The notes under the pieces are model-generated. The model saw only the letters and a program-made list of their open reading frames with translations. It ran no database searches and was not told where the DNA came from. Of a stretch of 64,000 nt of DNA, positions 8,930 through 19,600 are shown one piece after another (the stretch's first letter is position 1; each line of letters starts with the position of its first letter). Position numbers and translations under genes: made by a program. Origin of the DNA: Gorillibacterium timonense (GTDB lineage: Bacteria > Bacillota > Bacilli > Paenibacillales > NBRC-103111); contig NZ_LN881724.1 of the NCBI RefSeq assembly GCF_001457415.1, forward strand, positions 248,001-312,000, written 5' to 3'.

Positions 8930-11900
8930 ATGCAGAAAGCAGTCCGCAAGCTTCGAATCGCGCATCTGGTCATTTTGGCTATGCTGCTACAGTTCATTCC
9001 GGGAGAATGGATGGCTGCTACATACGCAGCATCTGGACCGGAAACGTTCACGACCAAGAGCTACGACTCTATACCCAATAAACCCATGACCGATGTGACT
9101 TACGGGAACGGTACATACGTGGCAGTAGGATATTACGGCACTATAGTGAGATCAACGGATGCAGACCACTGGCAGGCTGTGAAAACCTCCGCTGACTCTC
9201 ATTACAACGGCGTCACCGACCCGAACCAGTTTATGTTTTATGGGGCATCCTTCGGCAATGGAGTCTTTGTTGTTACGGGGTCGAAGGGAGTCATTCTCAC
9301 TTCTCCCGACGGCATCACCTGGACGCAGCAAGCATCCGGTGTGACAAGCGACATTAGCTCGGTTCGCTACTTGACGTTAAATGGAAACTCCGCTTTTTAT
9401 GCTCTGACTCAGGGCACTTACCTTACCTCTCCCGACGGCATTACCTGGACCCAGCATAACCCGGCGGGTTTCCCGGGAATCTATGGCCTCACTACCGTGA
9501 CGGTAGGGAACGGAGGCACCCGACTGGCCTTTGGCGGAGGAGACGGCAAGATCTACTCCACGGTCAACGGAACGACTTGGTCTGCCTCTCAGCCCCAGAA
9601 CCCGGATCACATGGGTTCATTGTCGATCAACATGCTGAGCTGGATGAAGGATCGCTATTTTATCTCTGACGCTTACGGGTATATCTGGATGTCAACGGAC
9701 CTGTCGTCGTTCACCCTTGCAGGCAGTCCGTTTAAGCAAAGCTTGAGCCAAACCGACAATCAGATGTTCAATGGATTTTACGACGGGACGTTCTTCTATT
9801 TGTTCGGCAATCAAAGCCCGTATGGATATGGCGCTGTATATATGTCGACGACGGGAACCTCCTGGACGATGCAGCCGTTCAAGAGCGAATTCGTTGCGCA
9901 GAAGTCTGCTTACCTGAATGGAAAATACATCCGGGTAGGGAATGAGGGACTGCAGGTATCCACGGACGGCTCGAATTGGGAGTATAAATGGAGTGGGACG
10001 TTCCGGGATATCCTTTATGACGGTTCTCAGTACGTGGCTGTGGGAGCGCAAGGAAACGACGGGACGGTCTGGACCTCTCCCGATCTGTCCGATTGGACGT
10101 TAAGGACGATCTCTCCGCATGTGCGCTCCCTGAAAGCAGCGGCATACGGCAATGGCGCTTATGTAGCGGTGGGAGACGTCTATCAATCCAAACCGGCGCT
10201 GCTGACCTCCGCTGACGGAGCATCTTGGACGATTCAGTCTCCATTTACTCAATCGGAATCGTTGGGGGATGTGGCCTTCGGCAACGGCACCTTTGTCGCG
10301 GTCGGCTCGAAGTATTCCGGGAGTGCGAACAATCCTTTCTTAGCGACCTCCTCTGATGGGGTCCTTTGGAACAAGCCGACGCTTCCTGCGTCGAATGCGG
10401 AAGCCCTCTTTTCGGTGACGTATGCTAACAATCAATTCATTGTCATCGGTTATGGGTATGACGACGCTACCTATGAGGTCGATACGGTGAGCCTATGGAC
10501 TTCGCCGGATGGCTTGGTGTGGACCGATCGATCCGCAGCTTATTCGAATCAAACCGACACGCTGGCCAATATCCTCTACGATGGAACGAAATACATCGCG
10601 AGCGGCAGCGACAGCAGCTATCAACTTTTTACAAGAAGCAGCGCCGACTTGGCATCCTGGAGCGCACCTTCGTTCGTGACGGGGGCCTCATTGTCTTATT
10701 CCTCTCTCCAATCCTTGCAACAGAAAAATGGCGTTCTCTATTTGCTAGGGACGAATTCCAGCAATGCGCCGGCTCTCTATTATTCTGCAGATGAAGGGAA
10801 CACCTGGCAGGAGGTTCCAGGAAACGTGGCGAACTCGGAGGTCGGTGATCTTCTGGAGGCGAACGGAGCCATTCTTCTCGCGGGGTCGTCCAAACTCGTT
10901 ATATCTTCAGTTGCACCGGTGGTACAAAACAGTACGGTTAATCCGACTGGCGCCACCTTCGACAAAAATACGGCTGATCCGAGCGCGGGCCACTATGCCG
11001 ATGTCGCGGTGACCGTAACGCTGAAAGGCAACTCATTGTCTGGCTTGGAGCTCGACGGAGCTGCCATCAGCAGCAGTGCGTATTCGTTTGATGCTCAAAC
11101 AGGCATGCTCATCTTGAAAAAGGAGTACCTGACTGGATTGGCAGTGGGCACGCATAGTTTCACATTGGGCATGAGCGGTGGAGTGAATCCGACGCTGACG
11201 GTGTCGATTGGCGACAGCACACCTGCTAAGTCGAACGACTCAACGCTGAGCGAGCTGAGGCTGAGCGAAGGCACGTTGGCCCCGGCGTTTGCGTCGGGCA
11301 CGACGGGCTACACGGCGAGCGTGGGCAACGCGGTAACGTCGCTGACGGTGACGCCGACGGTGAACGAAGCGCATGCGACGGTCACGGTGAACGGAACGCC
11401 GGTGGCGAGCGGCTCTGCGTCCGGCGCGATCACGCTGAGCGAAGGTGCGAACACCGTGACGGTGGTCGTGACAGCGGAGGACGGCACGACGACGCAGACG
11501 TACACGATCACGGTAACTCGTGATTCGGCGCCGCCTGTAGCGTCGAACGACGCAACGCTGAGCGGGCTGACGCTAAGCGAAGGTACGTTGGCCCCGGCAT
11601 TCGCGTCGGGTACGACGGGCTACACGGCGAGCGTGGGCAACGCGGTAACATCGCTGACGGTGACGCCGACGGTGAACGAAGCGCATGCGACGGTCACGGT
11701 GAACGGAACGCCCGTGGCGAGCGGCTCTGCGTCCGGCGCGATCACGCTGAGCGAAGGCGCGAACACCGTGACGGTGGTCGTGACAGCGGAGGACGGCACG
11801 ACGACGCAGCCGTACACGATCACAGTAACACGGGAAACGGCTCCGACGGGGGGCTCGACCACAACGCCGCCTGCGGACAGTGGAGTCGAAGTATACGTGA

Positions 11901-13120
11901 ACGGCAAAGCGGAGAGCGCGGGTACGGCTACCACCACGATGGTGGATAACCGAAGGACGGTCACCATCGACGTCGATCCGCAAAAGCTGGATGCTCGTTT
12001 GGCAGCCGCTGGTCCGAATGCCGTCATCACGGTCCTGTTCACGAGAGATGCCGATGTCTTGGTAGGTGAATTGAACGGCGATCTCGTGCGGAAGATGGAG
12101 CGGCAGAACGCTTCGTTGGAGCTGAAGACGAGCCAGGCTTCTTACAGGGTGCCTGCCCCGCAGATCGATATCCAGAAGCTTGCGAGTGAGCTTGGCGTGA
12201 ACCCCGAGCAGGTCAAATTGCGAATCGAAATATCCAAGACCGGAATCACCATGCAGAACCTCCTCGAAGCGGCTGCGCAAAACAAGGGCTTTACCTTGAC
12301 CGCACCGTCCTATGACTTCCGTGTGAGTGCGTTTTATGGAACGAATGTGGTGGAAATCACCTCGTATTCGGCATACGTGCAGCGGACAATCGCCATTCCC
12401 GCAGGTGTAGATCCGAGCAGGATCACGACAGGTGTAGTCGTGGAAGCGGACGGAACGGTGCGTCATGTGCCGACTCAGGTAACACAAACAGATGGAAACA
12501 GCTACGCTACGATCAACAGTTTGACCAACAGTACCTATTCCGTAATAGGGAATCCGGTGGAGTTTATCGACGTAGCCAGCCATTGGAGCAAAAACGCGGT
12601 GAACGACATGGGCTCGCGGATGATCGTGGAGGGAGTAGGCGGCGGATTGTTCGAGCCGGACCGGGACATCACGCGGGCAGAGTTCGCAGCTATCCTCGTC
12701 AAAGGATTGGGACTTCGACCGCAAGCCTATGACACCGCGCCGTTCACCGATGTGTCGGCGGATGCATGGTACAGCGGAGCGGTTCAGACCGCCTACAGCT
12801 ACGGTCTGATCACCGGCTATGAAGACGGCAGCTTCCGGCCCACGGTAAAGATCAGCCGCCAGGAAGCGATGACGATCATCGCCAAGGCGATGAAAATCAC
12901 GGGTTTGACCGAGAAGCTGAGCGGTACGGACGCGGTCCTCTCCGCTTATCAGGATCGTTCCGCCATCGCCTCATGGGCGTATAGCAGCATTGCAGCCTGT
13001 GTCGAGAGTGGAGTGGTCTCGGGTCGGGGAGCTGGCAAGCTGGCTCCGGCCTCCAGCATCACCCGCGCCGAAGTGGCCGTAATCGTACAGCGGCTGCTGC
13101 AAAAGTCCAACCTCATCTGA
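8930..13120 (+). CDS. SLH-domain surface protein with β-propeller-like repeats and two cadherin-like β-sandwich repeats
   Basis: A 1396-residue secreted protein; ATG is 7 nt after GGGGAGG. Signal peptide ~1-33. Residues ~40-660 contain many repeats of the type 'YGNGTYVAVG...TSPDGxxWT', typical of sialidase/BNR-like propeller blades. Two almost identical 104-residue cadherin-like β-sandwich repeats follow (~768-870 and ~872-968), then a ~230-residue β-rich region and three SLH modules (~1206-1396). The surface location is well supported by the signal peptide and SLH modules. The ligand of the propeller is unknown. It is separated by a terminator and an AT-rich gap from the preceding SLH gene, so probably has its own promoter. 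Confidence 0.92.
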   Translation: MQKAVRKLRIAHLVILAMLLQFIPGEWMAATYAASGPETFTTKSYDSIPNKPMTDVTYGNGTYVAVGYYGTIVRSTDADHWQAVKTSADSHYNGVTDPNQFMFYGASFGNGVFVVTGSKGVILTSPDGITWTQQASGVTSDISSVRYLTLNGNSAFYALTQGTYLTSPDGITWTQHNPAGFPGIYGLTTVTVGNGGTRLAFGGGDGKIYSTVNGTTWSASQPQNPDHMGSLSINMLSWMKDRYFISDAYGYIWMSTDLSSFTLAGSPFKQSLSQTDNQMFNGFYDGTFFYLFGNQSPYGYGAVYMSTTGTSWTMQPFKSEFVAQKSAYLNGKYIRVGNEGLQVSTDGSNWEYKWSGTFRDILYDGSQYVAVGAQGNDGTVWTSPDLSDWTLRTISPHVRSLKAAAYGNGAYVAVGDVYQSKPALLTSADGASWTIQSPFTQSESLGDVAFGNGTFVAVGSKYSGSANNPFLATSSDGVLWNKPTLPASNAEALFSVTYANNQFIVIGYGYDDATYEVDTVSLWTSPDGLVWTDRSAAYSNQTDTLANILYDGTKYIASGSDSSYQLFTRSSADLASWSAPSFVTGASLSYSSLQSLQQKNGVLYLLGTNSSNAPALYYSADEGNTWQEVPGNVANSEVGDLLEANGAILLAGSSKLVISSVAPVVQNSTVNPTGATFDKNTADPSAGHYADVAVTVTLKGNSLSGLELDGAAISSSAYSFDAQTGMLILKKEYLTGLAVGTHSFTLGMSGGVNPTLTVSIGDSTPAKSNDSTLSELRLSEGTLAPAFASGTTGYTASVGNAVTSLTVTPTVNEAHATVTVNGTPVASGSASGAITLSEGANTVTVVVTAEDGTTTQTYTITVTRDSAPPVASNDATLSGLTLSEGTLAPAFASGTTGYTASVGNAVTSLTVTPTVNEAHATVTVNGTPVASGSASGAITLSEGANTVTVVVTAEDGTTTQPYTITVTRETAPTGGSTTTPPADSGVEVYVNGKAESAGTATTTMVDNRRTVTIDVDPQKLDARLAAAGPNAVITVLFTRDADVLVGELNGDLVRKMERQNASLELKTSQASYRVPAPQIDIQKLASELGVNPEQVKLRIEISKTGITMQNLLEAAAQNKGFTLTAPSYDFRVSAFYGTNVVEITSYSAYVQRTIAIPAGVDPSRITTGVVVEADGTVRHVPTQVTQTDGNSYATINSLTNSTYSVIGNPVEFIDVASHWSKNAVNDMGSRMIVEGVGGGLFEPDRDITRAEFAAILVKGLGLRPQAYDTAPFTDVSADAWYSGAVQTAYSYGLITGYEDGSFRPTVKISRQEAMTIIAKAMKITGLTEKLSGTDAVLSAYQDRSAIASWAYSSIAACVESGVVSGRGAGKLAPASSITRAEVAVIVQRLLQKSNLI
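11231..11835 (+). repeat. Tandem 312-bp intragenic repeat
   Basis: Two copies (starting 11231 and 11543) of a unit encoding one cadherin-like β-sandwich domain, nearly identical at DNA level over most of their length. The near-identity at synonymous sites points to recent duplication or ongoing gene conversion; copy number may vary between strains. Confidence 0.9.
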
Positions 13121-13155
13121 AGCTGAGGAACAATCGAGAAATCAAGCAGCTGAAG

Positions 13156-13192
13156 ACCGGTTCCCGGATTGCCCGGGAGCCGGTTCTTTTAT
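13156..13192 (+). terminator. Intrinsic terminator after the propeller SLH gene
   Basis: The stem ACCGGTTCCCGG / CCGGGAGCCGGT with a short loop is followed by TTCTTTT. Confidence 0.85.
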
Positions 13193-13228
13193 GGATAGGG
13201 ATGGACTCTATCCCCCCATGAGGCTAAA

Positions 13229-13290
13229 CTAGTACGGTGCATCCTTGAACGAGGGGATACGGAACAGCGTTGCTCCCTATGGATCCGATG
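13229..13290 (+). mobile_element. Degenerate partial copy of a ~99-bp inverted-repeat element
   Basis: This stretch (CTAGTACGGTGCATCCTTGA...) aligns along its left half with the complete copy that starts 85 bp downstream, with many substitutions; no right end is recognisable. See the copies at 13314 and 27682. Confidence 0.5.
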
Positions 13291-13313
13291 GGGGAATTCA
13301 TCGTATGAAGATG

Positions 13314-13412
13314 TTAGTACGCTGTCAACCTTGATCGTGTGGATACGAAGCGGCGTCAATCGGTATGAGAAGTGGTGCGATAACCACGGTTTGTGAGTTT
13401 ACAGCGTACTAA
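13314..13412 (+). mobile_element. ~99-bp inverted-repeat element (MITE-like), copy B
   Basis: The element is bounded by TTAGTACGCTGT and its inverse ACAGCGTACTAA. Its interior (GGCGTCAAT, ACCACGG) is shared with the copy at 27682-27780 in opposite orientation and with 37289-37371. It has no coding capacity. TA dinucleotides flank the GTACGC ends, which would fit a TA-target (IS630/mariner-type) origin; this is inference. Confidence 0.75.
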
Positions 13413-13454
13413 GTATGTCATAAGAAATTAGGCGTCGGGGATGTGTGAGATAAC

Positions 13455-14204
13455 ATGAAACTGGCAGTGATTGCGGATATTCACGGAAACGCTCCCGCTC
13501 TGCGCGCTTTTCTTCGGGAGGTGGACCGAAGGCGGGATGTGGAGCACATTTATGTGCTAGGAGATATGGTCGGGATTGGTCCTGACACCAATGAAGTCTT
13601 GGACGCGCTGTTCTCGAGAAACGACGTTTCTCTCGTAACAGGAAATCATGATGAGGCGGTCCTGGCCCTGATCCGCGGAGAAGGATATCCGGAGAGTCAT
13701 TCCCACGTGAGAGTGCATCACAAATGGATTGCCGATCGGATGGACCCTTCTTTTCGAAGACGATTGGAACAGCTGCCGCGGACGATCTTGCGAACGCTTG
13801 AGGGCACCTCGTTCCGGTTTACCCATTATTCACTGGTAAAGGGAAAGGAACGGGCTCCCATTGCCGGCGAACCGTTTGCGCCGATTGTGAAGCCGACCCG
13901 CGAGAACCTGGAAGCGCTGTTCAAAGACAGCCGGGAGGACGTGATCTGCTTTGGGCACGATCATCCGCTTCTTTGTTTGAGAGGCGGCAAAGCCGTTTAC
14001 CTCAATCCCGGCTCGTTGGGCTGCGGAGAGAAGCCGTCCGCTCCTTATGCGATCGTTGAGGTGGGGAAGGGTTCCGTGGATATCCGCTTGGAAGAGGCCG
14101 ATTACGATAAGGCGGATTTTCTGCGTTCGTACGAACGGCTAAAGGTTCCTGATCGCGAGTTCATCCTTCAGGTGTTTCATGGATATCCCGGACGGGTGAG
14201 GTAA
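13455..14204 (+). CDS. Metallophosphoesterase family protein
   Basis: A 249-residue cytoplasmic calcineurin-like phosphoesterase. The metal-binding motifs are visible in order: DIHGN (residues 7-11), GDMVG (~35), GNHDE (~64) and GHDH (~158). The size and motif spacing match the small YfcE/MJ0936-like group, which hydrolyse phosphodiesters with two metal ions; the physiological substrate is not known. It stands alone between the repeat elements and the convergent aconitase gene, with which it shares a bidirectional terminator. Confidence 0.85.
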   Translation: MKLAVIADIHGNAPALRAFLREVDRRRDVEHIYVLGDMVGIGPDTNEVLDALFSRNDVSLVTGNHDEAVLALIRGEGYPESHSHVRVHHKWIADRMDPSFRRRLEQLPRTILRTLEGTSFRFTHYSLVKGKERAPIAGEPFAPIVKPTRENLEALFKDSREDVICFGHDHPLLCLRGGKAVYLNPGSLGCGEKPSAPYAIVEVGKGSVDIRLEEADYDKADFLRSYERLKVPDREFILQVFHGYPGRVR

Positions 14205-14243
14205 TCCGGATTCGCACGAACGAGCAAGCCTAACGAATCACAC

Positions 14244-14292
14244 AAAAGGACCTTCAAAACCACTGGAAAAGTGGAGATGAAGGTCCTTTTTG
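14244..14292. terminator. Bidirectional terminator between phosphoesterase and aconitase
   Basis: AAAGGACCTTCA pairs with TGAAGGTCCTTT, flanked by A-rich and T-rich tails on either side, so it can end both converging transcripts. Confidence 0.85.
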
Positions 14293-14324
14293 TACGTTTC
14301 GGCTTACACCGAGGGTCCGTTAGC

Positions 14325-17036
14325 TTATCCCGCGGTGATCTGCCTCAGAACCGTCTGAAGGATGCCGCCATTGCGGTAATAATCGACTTCGACCATGCTG
14401 TCGAGGCGAACGACCGCTTCGAAGGAGAAGTCGGAGCCATCCTCGCGGGTTACCGAGATATGGAGCTTTTGCCCCGGCTGTACGGCATTGTCGAGGCCGG
14501 AGATTTCAAACGTCTCCGTGCCGGTAATCCCAAGCGTTCGCCAGCCGAAGCCTTCCGGGAACTGCAGCGGCAGCACGCCCATACCCACCAGATTGGAGCG
14601 GTGGATGCGTTCGTAGCTTTCGGCGATGACCGCTTTGACGCCGAGCAGGTAGGTCCCCTTTGCGGCCCAGTCTCGGGAGCTGCCGGTGCCGTATTCCTTG
14701 CCGGCAAGCACGATGAGCGGGGTTCCTTGCTCCTGGTATTTCATAGATGCGTCATAGATCGGCATGACCTCGTCGGTTGGGAGGTATTTGGTCACGCCGC
14801 CTTCGGTTCCGGGAGCAACGGCGTTGCGGATGCGGATGTTGGCGAAGGTACCGCGCATCATCACTTCATGATTGCCGCGGCGGGAACCGTAGGAGTTGAA
14901 GTCCTTCCGCTCCACGCCATGTTCCTGCAGGTAGAGTCCGGCGGGGCTGTCGGCTTTGATGTTGCCTGCCGGGGAGATATGGTCGGTCGTCACCGAATCG
15001 CCAAGCATGGCCAAAGCCTTCATGCCGGAGAAGCTGACGATATCGCCCGCTTCCTCGGACAAGCCGGTGAAGAAGGGGGGCTCCTGAATGTAGGTGGAGG
15101 AATCCTCCCATTCATAGAGCTCTCCGAGAGGAACCGTGAGACCGTTCCAATGCTTGTTGGCGGTGAAGACATTTTTGTACTTTTCGTGGAACATGCCGGG
15201 GTTTACGGCCATTCGGATGGTTTCGGCGATCTCCTGAGAGGTCGGCCAAATGTCCTTCAGATAGACAGGTGCTCCTTCCTTGTCGTAACCGATCGGCTCC
15301 TGCGTCAAGTCGATGTTGACGGTTCCGGCAAGAGCATAAGCAACGACGAGCGGGGGGGAAGCAAGATAGTTGGCCTTCACCTGTGCGTGAATGCGTCCCT
15401 CGAAGTTGCGGTTTCCGGAGAGCACCGCCGCCACGGTCATATCGTGCTCGGCGATGGCCTCCGCCACTTCCTGCGGAAGCGGTCCGCTGTTGCCGATACA
15501 GGTGGCGCAGCCGTAACCAGCAACGTGGAAACCGAGAGCTTCAAGCGGTGCGAGCAGATCCGCTTTCATGAGGTACTCCGTGACGACCAGAGAGCCGGGT
15601 GTCAGGCTGGTTTTCACGTATTCCGGCACCGTCAGGCCGAGCTCCACCGCTTTCTTCGCGACCAGCCCCGCACCGAGCATCACGCTCGGGTTGGACGTAT
15701 TCGTGCAGCTCGTGATCGCTGCGATGACGACGGCTCCCGTCTTCAGAGAGGTCGTCTTGCCATTCGGATGGGCGACGTCCACTGCCTGCTCGATCTTCTC
15801 GTCGCTGAGGCCGTAGCCGCCCTTGTCGATCGGAGTGCGGATGATGGAGTCGAAGGCGCTCTTCATGTTGGTCAGCTCCACCCGGTCCTGCGGGCGCTTG
15901 GGGCCGGCGAGGCTCGGCATTACGGTGGAGAGGTCGAGTTCAATCGTATCGCTGTAGATCGGATCGGAGCTATCTTCCTCGCGGAACAGCCCTTGAGCCT
16001 TGTAATAGGCTTCCACCAGAGCGACCTGCTCCTCACTGCGTCCGGTGCTGCGCAAGTACTTCAGTGTCTCCTTGTCGACAGGAAAAAAGCCGATGGTTGC
16101 CCCGTATTCCGGAGACATATTGGCCACGGTAGCTCGGTCGGATAGGTTGATCGAGTCGAGACCGGGGCCGTAATACTCGACGAACTTGCCGACGACACCC
16201 TTCTTGCGCAAAATTTCGGTGATGGTAAGAGCCAAGTCGGTCGCTGTGACGCCTTCAACCAGACTGCCGGTCAGCTTGAAGCCGATCACCTCCGGCGTAA
16301 CAAAATAGAGCGGTTGGCCGAGCATTCCGGCTTCCGCCTCGATCCCGCCTACGCCCCAGCCGACGACGCCGAGTCCGTTGATCATGGTGGTGTGGGAATC
16401 GGTCCCGACGAGAGAATCGGGGAACACCTCGACTTCGCCGTCCACGGTGCGGGTCGCCGCCACCGATGCGAGGTATTCCAGGTTGACTTGGTGCACGATG
16501 CCTGTGTCGGGCGGCACCGCGCGGAAATTATCGAACGCGGTCTGTGCCCAGCGGAGGAAGCGGTAGCGTTCTTCATTGCGCTCGAATTCGATCGCCTCGT
16601 TGTACGCGAGAGCCTCCTTCGTTCCGAATTGATCGACCATAACCGAATGGTCGATGACCAGATCGACGGGAACGAGCGGGTTGATCTTCTTCGGATCGCC
16701 TCCCATCCGCTTCATGGTGGAGCGCATCGCCGCAAGGTCGGCGACGACGGGCACGCCGGTAAAGTCCTGAAGGACGATCCGCGCTGGAATAAAGGGGATC
16801 TCCTTGCTTGCATCCCGGTTATCCGCCCATCCGGCAATCTGCTTCACATGCTCGTTCGTGATCGCCCGTCCGTCGAATTGCCTTACCGCTGCCTCCAGCA
16901 GCACCTTGATCGAATAGGGCAAGCGGTCGATCTGGCCGAGACCCCGTTCCTCCAGCTTTTGCAAGCTGTAATACACATACTCCTGCCCGCCGGACTGCAG
17001 CGTGCTCTTTACATTGAAATGATCCTTTCTCGCCAT
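14325..17036 (-). CDS. acnA: Aconitate hydratase
   Basis: A 903-residue TCA-cycle enzyme that isomerises citrate and isocitrate through a [4Fe-4S] cluster, of the usual AcnA/IRP1 length. The cluster cysteines are seen in [10 protein letters not shown] (about residue 443) and [10 protein letters not shown] (about 509 and 512). The substrate loop [19 protein letters not shown] and the C-terminal swivel domain ([14 protein letters not shown]) are intact. The ATG follows AGGAGG in the complement. AcnA apoproteins of Bacillus also act as iron-responsive RNA-binding regulators; whether this one does cannot be read here. It is monocistronic, with the divergent amidase-fold gene upstream. Confidence 0.98.
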   Translation of the reverse strand: MARKDHFNVKSTLQSGGQEYVYYSLQKLEERGLGQIDRLPYSIKVLLEAAVRQFDGRAITNEHVKQIAGWADNRDASKEIPFIPARIVLQDFTGVPVVADLAAMRSTMKRMGGDPKKINPLVPVDLVIDHSVMVDQFGTKEALAYNEAIEFERNEERYRFLRWAQTAFDNFRAVPPDTGIVHQVNLEYLASVAATRTVDGEVEVFPDSLVGTDSHTTMINGLGVVGWGVGGIEAEAGMLGQPLYFVTPEVIGFKLTGSLVEGVTATDLALTITEILRKKGVVGKFVEYYGPGLDSINLSDRATVANMSPEYGATIGFFPVDKETLKYLRSTGRSEEQVALVEAYYKAQGLFREEDSSDPIYSDTIELDLSTVMPSLAGPKRPQDRVELTNMKSAFDSIIRTPIDKGGYGLSDEKIEQAVDVAHPNGKTTSLKTGAVVIAAITSCTNTSNPSVMLGAGLVAKKAVELGLTVPEYVKTSLTPGSLVVTEYLMKADLLAPLEALGFHVAGYGCATCIGNSGPLPQEVAEAIAEHDMTVAAVLSGNRNFEGRIHAQVKANYLASPPLVVAYALAGTVNIDLTQEPIGYDKEGAPVYLKDIWPTSQEIAETIRMAVNPGMFHEKYKNVFTANKHWNGLTVPLGELYEWEDSSTYIQEPPFFTGLSEEAGDIVSFSGMKALAMLGDSVTTDHISPAGNIKADSPAGLYLQEHGVERKDFNSYGSRRGNHEVMMRGTFANIRIRNAVAPGTEGGVTKYLPTDEVMPIYDASMKYQEQGTPLIVLAGKEYGTGSSRDWAAKGTYLLGVKAVIAESYERIHRSNLVGMGVLPLQFPEGFGWRTLGITGTETFEISGLDNAVQPGQKLHISVTREDGSDFSFEAVVRLDSMVEVDYYRNGGILQTVLRQITAG

Positions 17037-17393
17037 CCTACAAGCCTCCTGTCCCAGTCGGAAATAGATCGGGGCAAAACTGGTAGTTTCACAGGTTGAA
17101 ACCCGATTTCATTATGCTATCATGGTAAGTATACCGATTCTGCTCCCGTGAGTAAACTGCTTTTTCACACAACAAATGGAGTCGCAACCGCTTCCGACAG
17201 CAGGGAGAAAATGGGCTTACTCAAAAGAATTGGCCAAAAGGCAGCTCCCGATACCCAAGAAGGGAAGGCGGTTTGCAGTCCCGTTATGATCCGACAGGGA
17301 GCGCTCGTCCGTCATACACGGTCCCTCGGCAAGCTGGAAGCTAACATGAGCCAAGCTGATTTTTCATATAGTGGAACGGATGGGGGGATGGCG

Positions 17394-18392
17394 ATGGATT
17401 GGAAAGCACTCATCTACGAATATGCCTATGGGCGCAACCGGATGGAAGCGGATTACGATCCGGCCGTGTTGGAATCGCTGGTAGACGACACTCACTATTG
17501 GGATAGGCAAAAAGGCAAAATCGACCGGTTGAACGTCCAGCATCGGGAGCGCGGGCTTGAGCCCATCAATCGGGAAGTCCGCATGAGACTGCTTGCCCTG
17601 CGGCCAGTCCGGGACGGGATGCTTGCCGATGTTCGCCTCCACAGCCGTTTCGCTTATCGCATTCAAGGTGAACTGCATGTGGAAGAGCGGATGGAGCAGG
17701 AATGCCTCTTCCTCTCGGCCCGCAAGAGGGACTGGATGATCGCCGGGGTTGAGCCGGATATGCGCGAGGAGCTGTCGCTTCTTCAGGGATCTAGGGAATA
17801 TCCAACACGATTTCTTACTCCGGATGCAAGAATCGAGAGCCGACCGGAGCCGATGCTCGATCCCCGCGCTGACATTCGCAAAACCCCCTTCTACGACCGG
17901 GAACGCGCCGCAGAGTACGCTGACCGGTATTGGGAGTCGGCGAATCCCGCCTATCTTGAATTTGAAGTGGATTGCTCGAATTATGTCTCCCAGTGCATCT
18001 TTGCAGGCGGAGCGCCGATGAACTATACTGATAGAAGAGATTCCGGCTGGTGGTACCGCGGAATGAGCGGCAATCGCGAGAATTGGAGCTACAGCTGGGC
18101 CGTTGCCGACAGCCTGCGCCGATACTTGTCAGTCGGCCGATCGCACGGGCTTCGGGCGAAGATCGTCGAAACCCCGCAGGAGCTGGAGCCGGGCGACGTC
18201 ATCAGCTATTGCTGGAAGGGTGACGGCCGGTACGGGCACAGCACGGTCGTTGCAGCCCGGGATAAGAACGGGATGCCTCTCGTCAATGCCCATACGGTGA
18301 GCAGCAAGCACCGGTATTGGGATTACCGGGATTCCTATGCTTGGACGGAGAATACCCAGTATCTCTTTTTTCATATTACGGATCGGTTCTGA
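17394..18392 (+). CDS. Amidase-like (Amidase_6) domain protein
   Basis: About 332 residues from ATG 17394, chosen because TGGGGGG precedes it at suitable distance; the frame stays open back to GTG 17148. The N-terminal ~150 residues are charged and unassigned. Residues ~165-330 match the putative amidase domain of Gram-positive wall-associated proteins: DCSNYVSQC with the likely catalytic Cys, WSYSWAVADSL, and GHSTVV with the likely His. No signal peptide is visible from the chosen start, so secretion is unclear. It is followed after 22 bp by ddl, consistent with co-transcription and a peptidoglycan-related role (inference). Confidence 0.8.
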   Translation: MDWKALIYEYAYGRNRMEADYDPAVLESLVDDTHYWDRQKGKIDRLNVQHRERGLEPINREVRMRLLALRPVRDGMLADVRLHSRFAYRIQGELHVEERMEQECLFLSARKRDWMIAGVEPDMREELSLLQGSREYPTRFLTPDARIESRPEPMLDPRADIRKTPFYDRERAAEYADRYWESANPAYLEFEVDCSNYVSQCIFAGGAPMNYTDRRDSGWWYRGMSGNRENWSYSWAVADSLRRYLSVGRSHGLRAKIVETPQELEPGDVISYCWKGDGRYGHSTVVAARDKNGMPLVNAHTVSSKHRYWDYRDSYAWTENTQYLFFHITDRF

Positions 18393-18414
18393 TTCCATAT
18401 TGCAGGAGGTTTCC

Positions 18415-19596
18415 ATGGCGAACAAAGTTCGGGTAGGGCTTGTATACGGAGGTCGTTCCGGGGAGCATGATGTTTCCCTGCAGACGGCTCTTGCCGTAAT
18501 ACGGGCGTTTGATCACACCAAATACGAAATTCATCCCTTTTATATCGATCGCAGGGGAGGGTGGAAGTCAGGCCCCGTTTTGGCAGGGCCGGTGAATTCT
18601 ATCGCAGAGCTTAAGTTTGACTCCGAGGTGCAGGCACGGCTCGCGGAAAAGGTCAGTGCCGGGGACGATACGGGTGCTGCTCAGACTGGGACACAGGTAG
18701 TTGCTCATGCGAATGAATCCGTGAAACCGCTGCCGCTTGCTCACATGTTCGCATCAGATAGCGGAGAGCGCGGGCTGGATGTGGTGTTCCCGCTGCTGCA
18801 CGGAACCTTCGGGGAGGACGGGACCATTCAAGGCCTCTTGGAAATGGCGGACGTCCCTTACGTGGGCGGAGGGGTGCTGGCATCCGCGGCTGGGATGGAT
18901 AAGGTGACCATGAAGAAGCTGTTTGCCCAAGAGGGGCTTCCGCAGTGTATGTATCGCCATTTTACCCGCGCCCAGTGGGAGAAGGACCAAGTCTTTTTTC
19001 TGATGGAGATCGAGATCGCCCTCGGATACCCCTGCTTCATTAAACCCGCGAACCTCGGATCGAGTGTAGGGATTTCGAAAGCGAACAACCGGGATGAGCT
19101 GATTGACGGCATCAAGACCGCCTTTAAATATGACCGCAAGGTGATTGTCGAGGAGTTCGTGGACGCTCGCGAAATCGAAGTGGCCGTCCTTGGCAATGAC
19201 GATCCGCAAGCATCTGTGGCGGGAGAAATCGTCGCATCCGCGGATTTCTATGACTACCAGGCCAAATATCTGGATGGCAAGTCGTCGATGGTCATTCCGG
19301 CTGACTTGGACCCGGAGTTGGCCGATAGCATTCGGGAGTTGGCGGTGCGGGCCTTCTGTGCCATTGACGGCAGCGGCCTGTCGCGGGTCGACTTTTTCGT
19401 GAGCCGCAAGGATAGCTCTGTCATGATCAACGAAATCAATACGATGCCCGGCTTTACTCCATTCAGCATGTACCCGCTGCTGTGGAAGGAAAGCGGCAAA
19501 TCCTACAGCGAATTGCTCGATGACCTGATCGCGCTCGCCGTCGAACGGCATGCGGAGAAACAAAAACTGCAATTCACTTTTGACGCCGGAAGGTGA
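18415..19596 (+). CDS. ddl: D-alanine--D-alanine ligase
   Basis: A 393-residue ATP-grasp enzyme joining two D-Ala for peptidoglycan precursor synthesis in the cytoplasm. GCAGGAGGT lies 4 nt before the ATG. The N-terminal GGRSGEHDVS motif, LHGTFGEDGTIQG, the ATP-grasp KPANLGSSVGISK and the metal-binding INEINTMPGFT are all present. There is a slightly long segment (~70-115) between the first β-strands compared with the common ~360-residue enzymes. It is probably co-transcribed with the amidase-fold gene before it and the 107-residue gene 4 bp after it. Confidence 0.97.
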   Translation: MANKVRVGLVYGGRSGEHDVSLQTALAVIRAFDHTKYEIHPFYIDRRGGWKSGPVLAGPVNSIAELKFDSEVQARLAEKVSAGDDTGAAQTGTQVVAHANESVKPLPLAHMFASDSGERGLDVVFPLLHGTFGEDGTIQGLLEMADVPYVGGGVLASAAGMDKVTMKKLFAQEGLPQCMYRHFTRAQWEKDQVFFLMEIEIALGYPCFIKPANLGSSVGISKANNRDELIDGIKTAFKYDRKVIVEEFVDAREIEVAVLGNDDPQASVAGEIVASADFYDYQAKYLDGKSSMVIPADLDPELADSIRELAVRAFCAIDGSGLSRVDFFVSRKDSSVMINEINTMPGFTPFSMYPLLWKESGKSYSELLDDLIALAVERHAEKQKLQFTFDAGR

Positions 19597-19600
19597 TTAG

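Noticed and set aside
14271-16145. 624-codon open frame antisense to aconitase
   Set aside because: It overlaps a certain acnA gene along its whole length; its open state follows from the GC-rich third positions of acnA.
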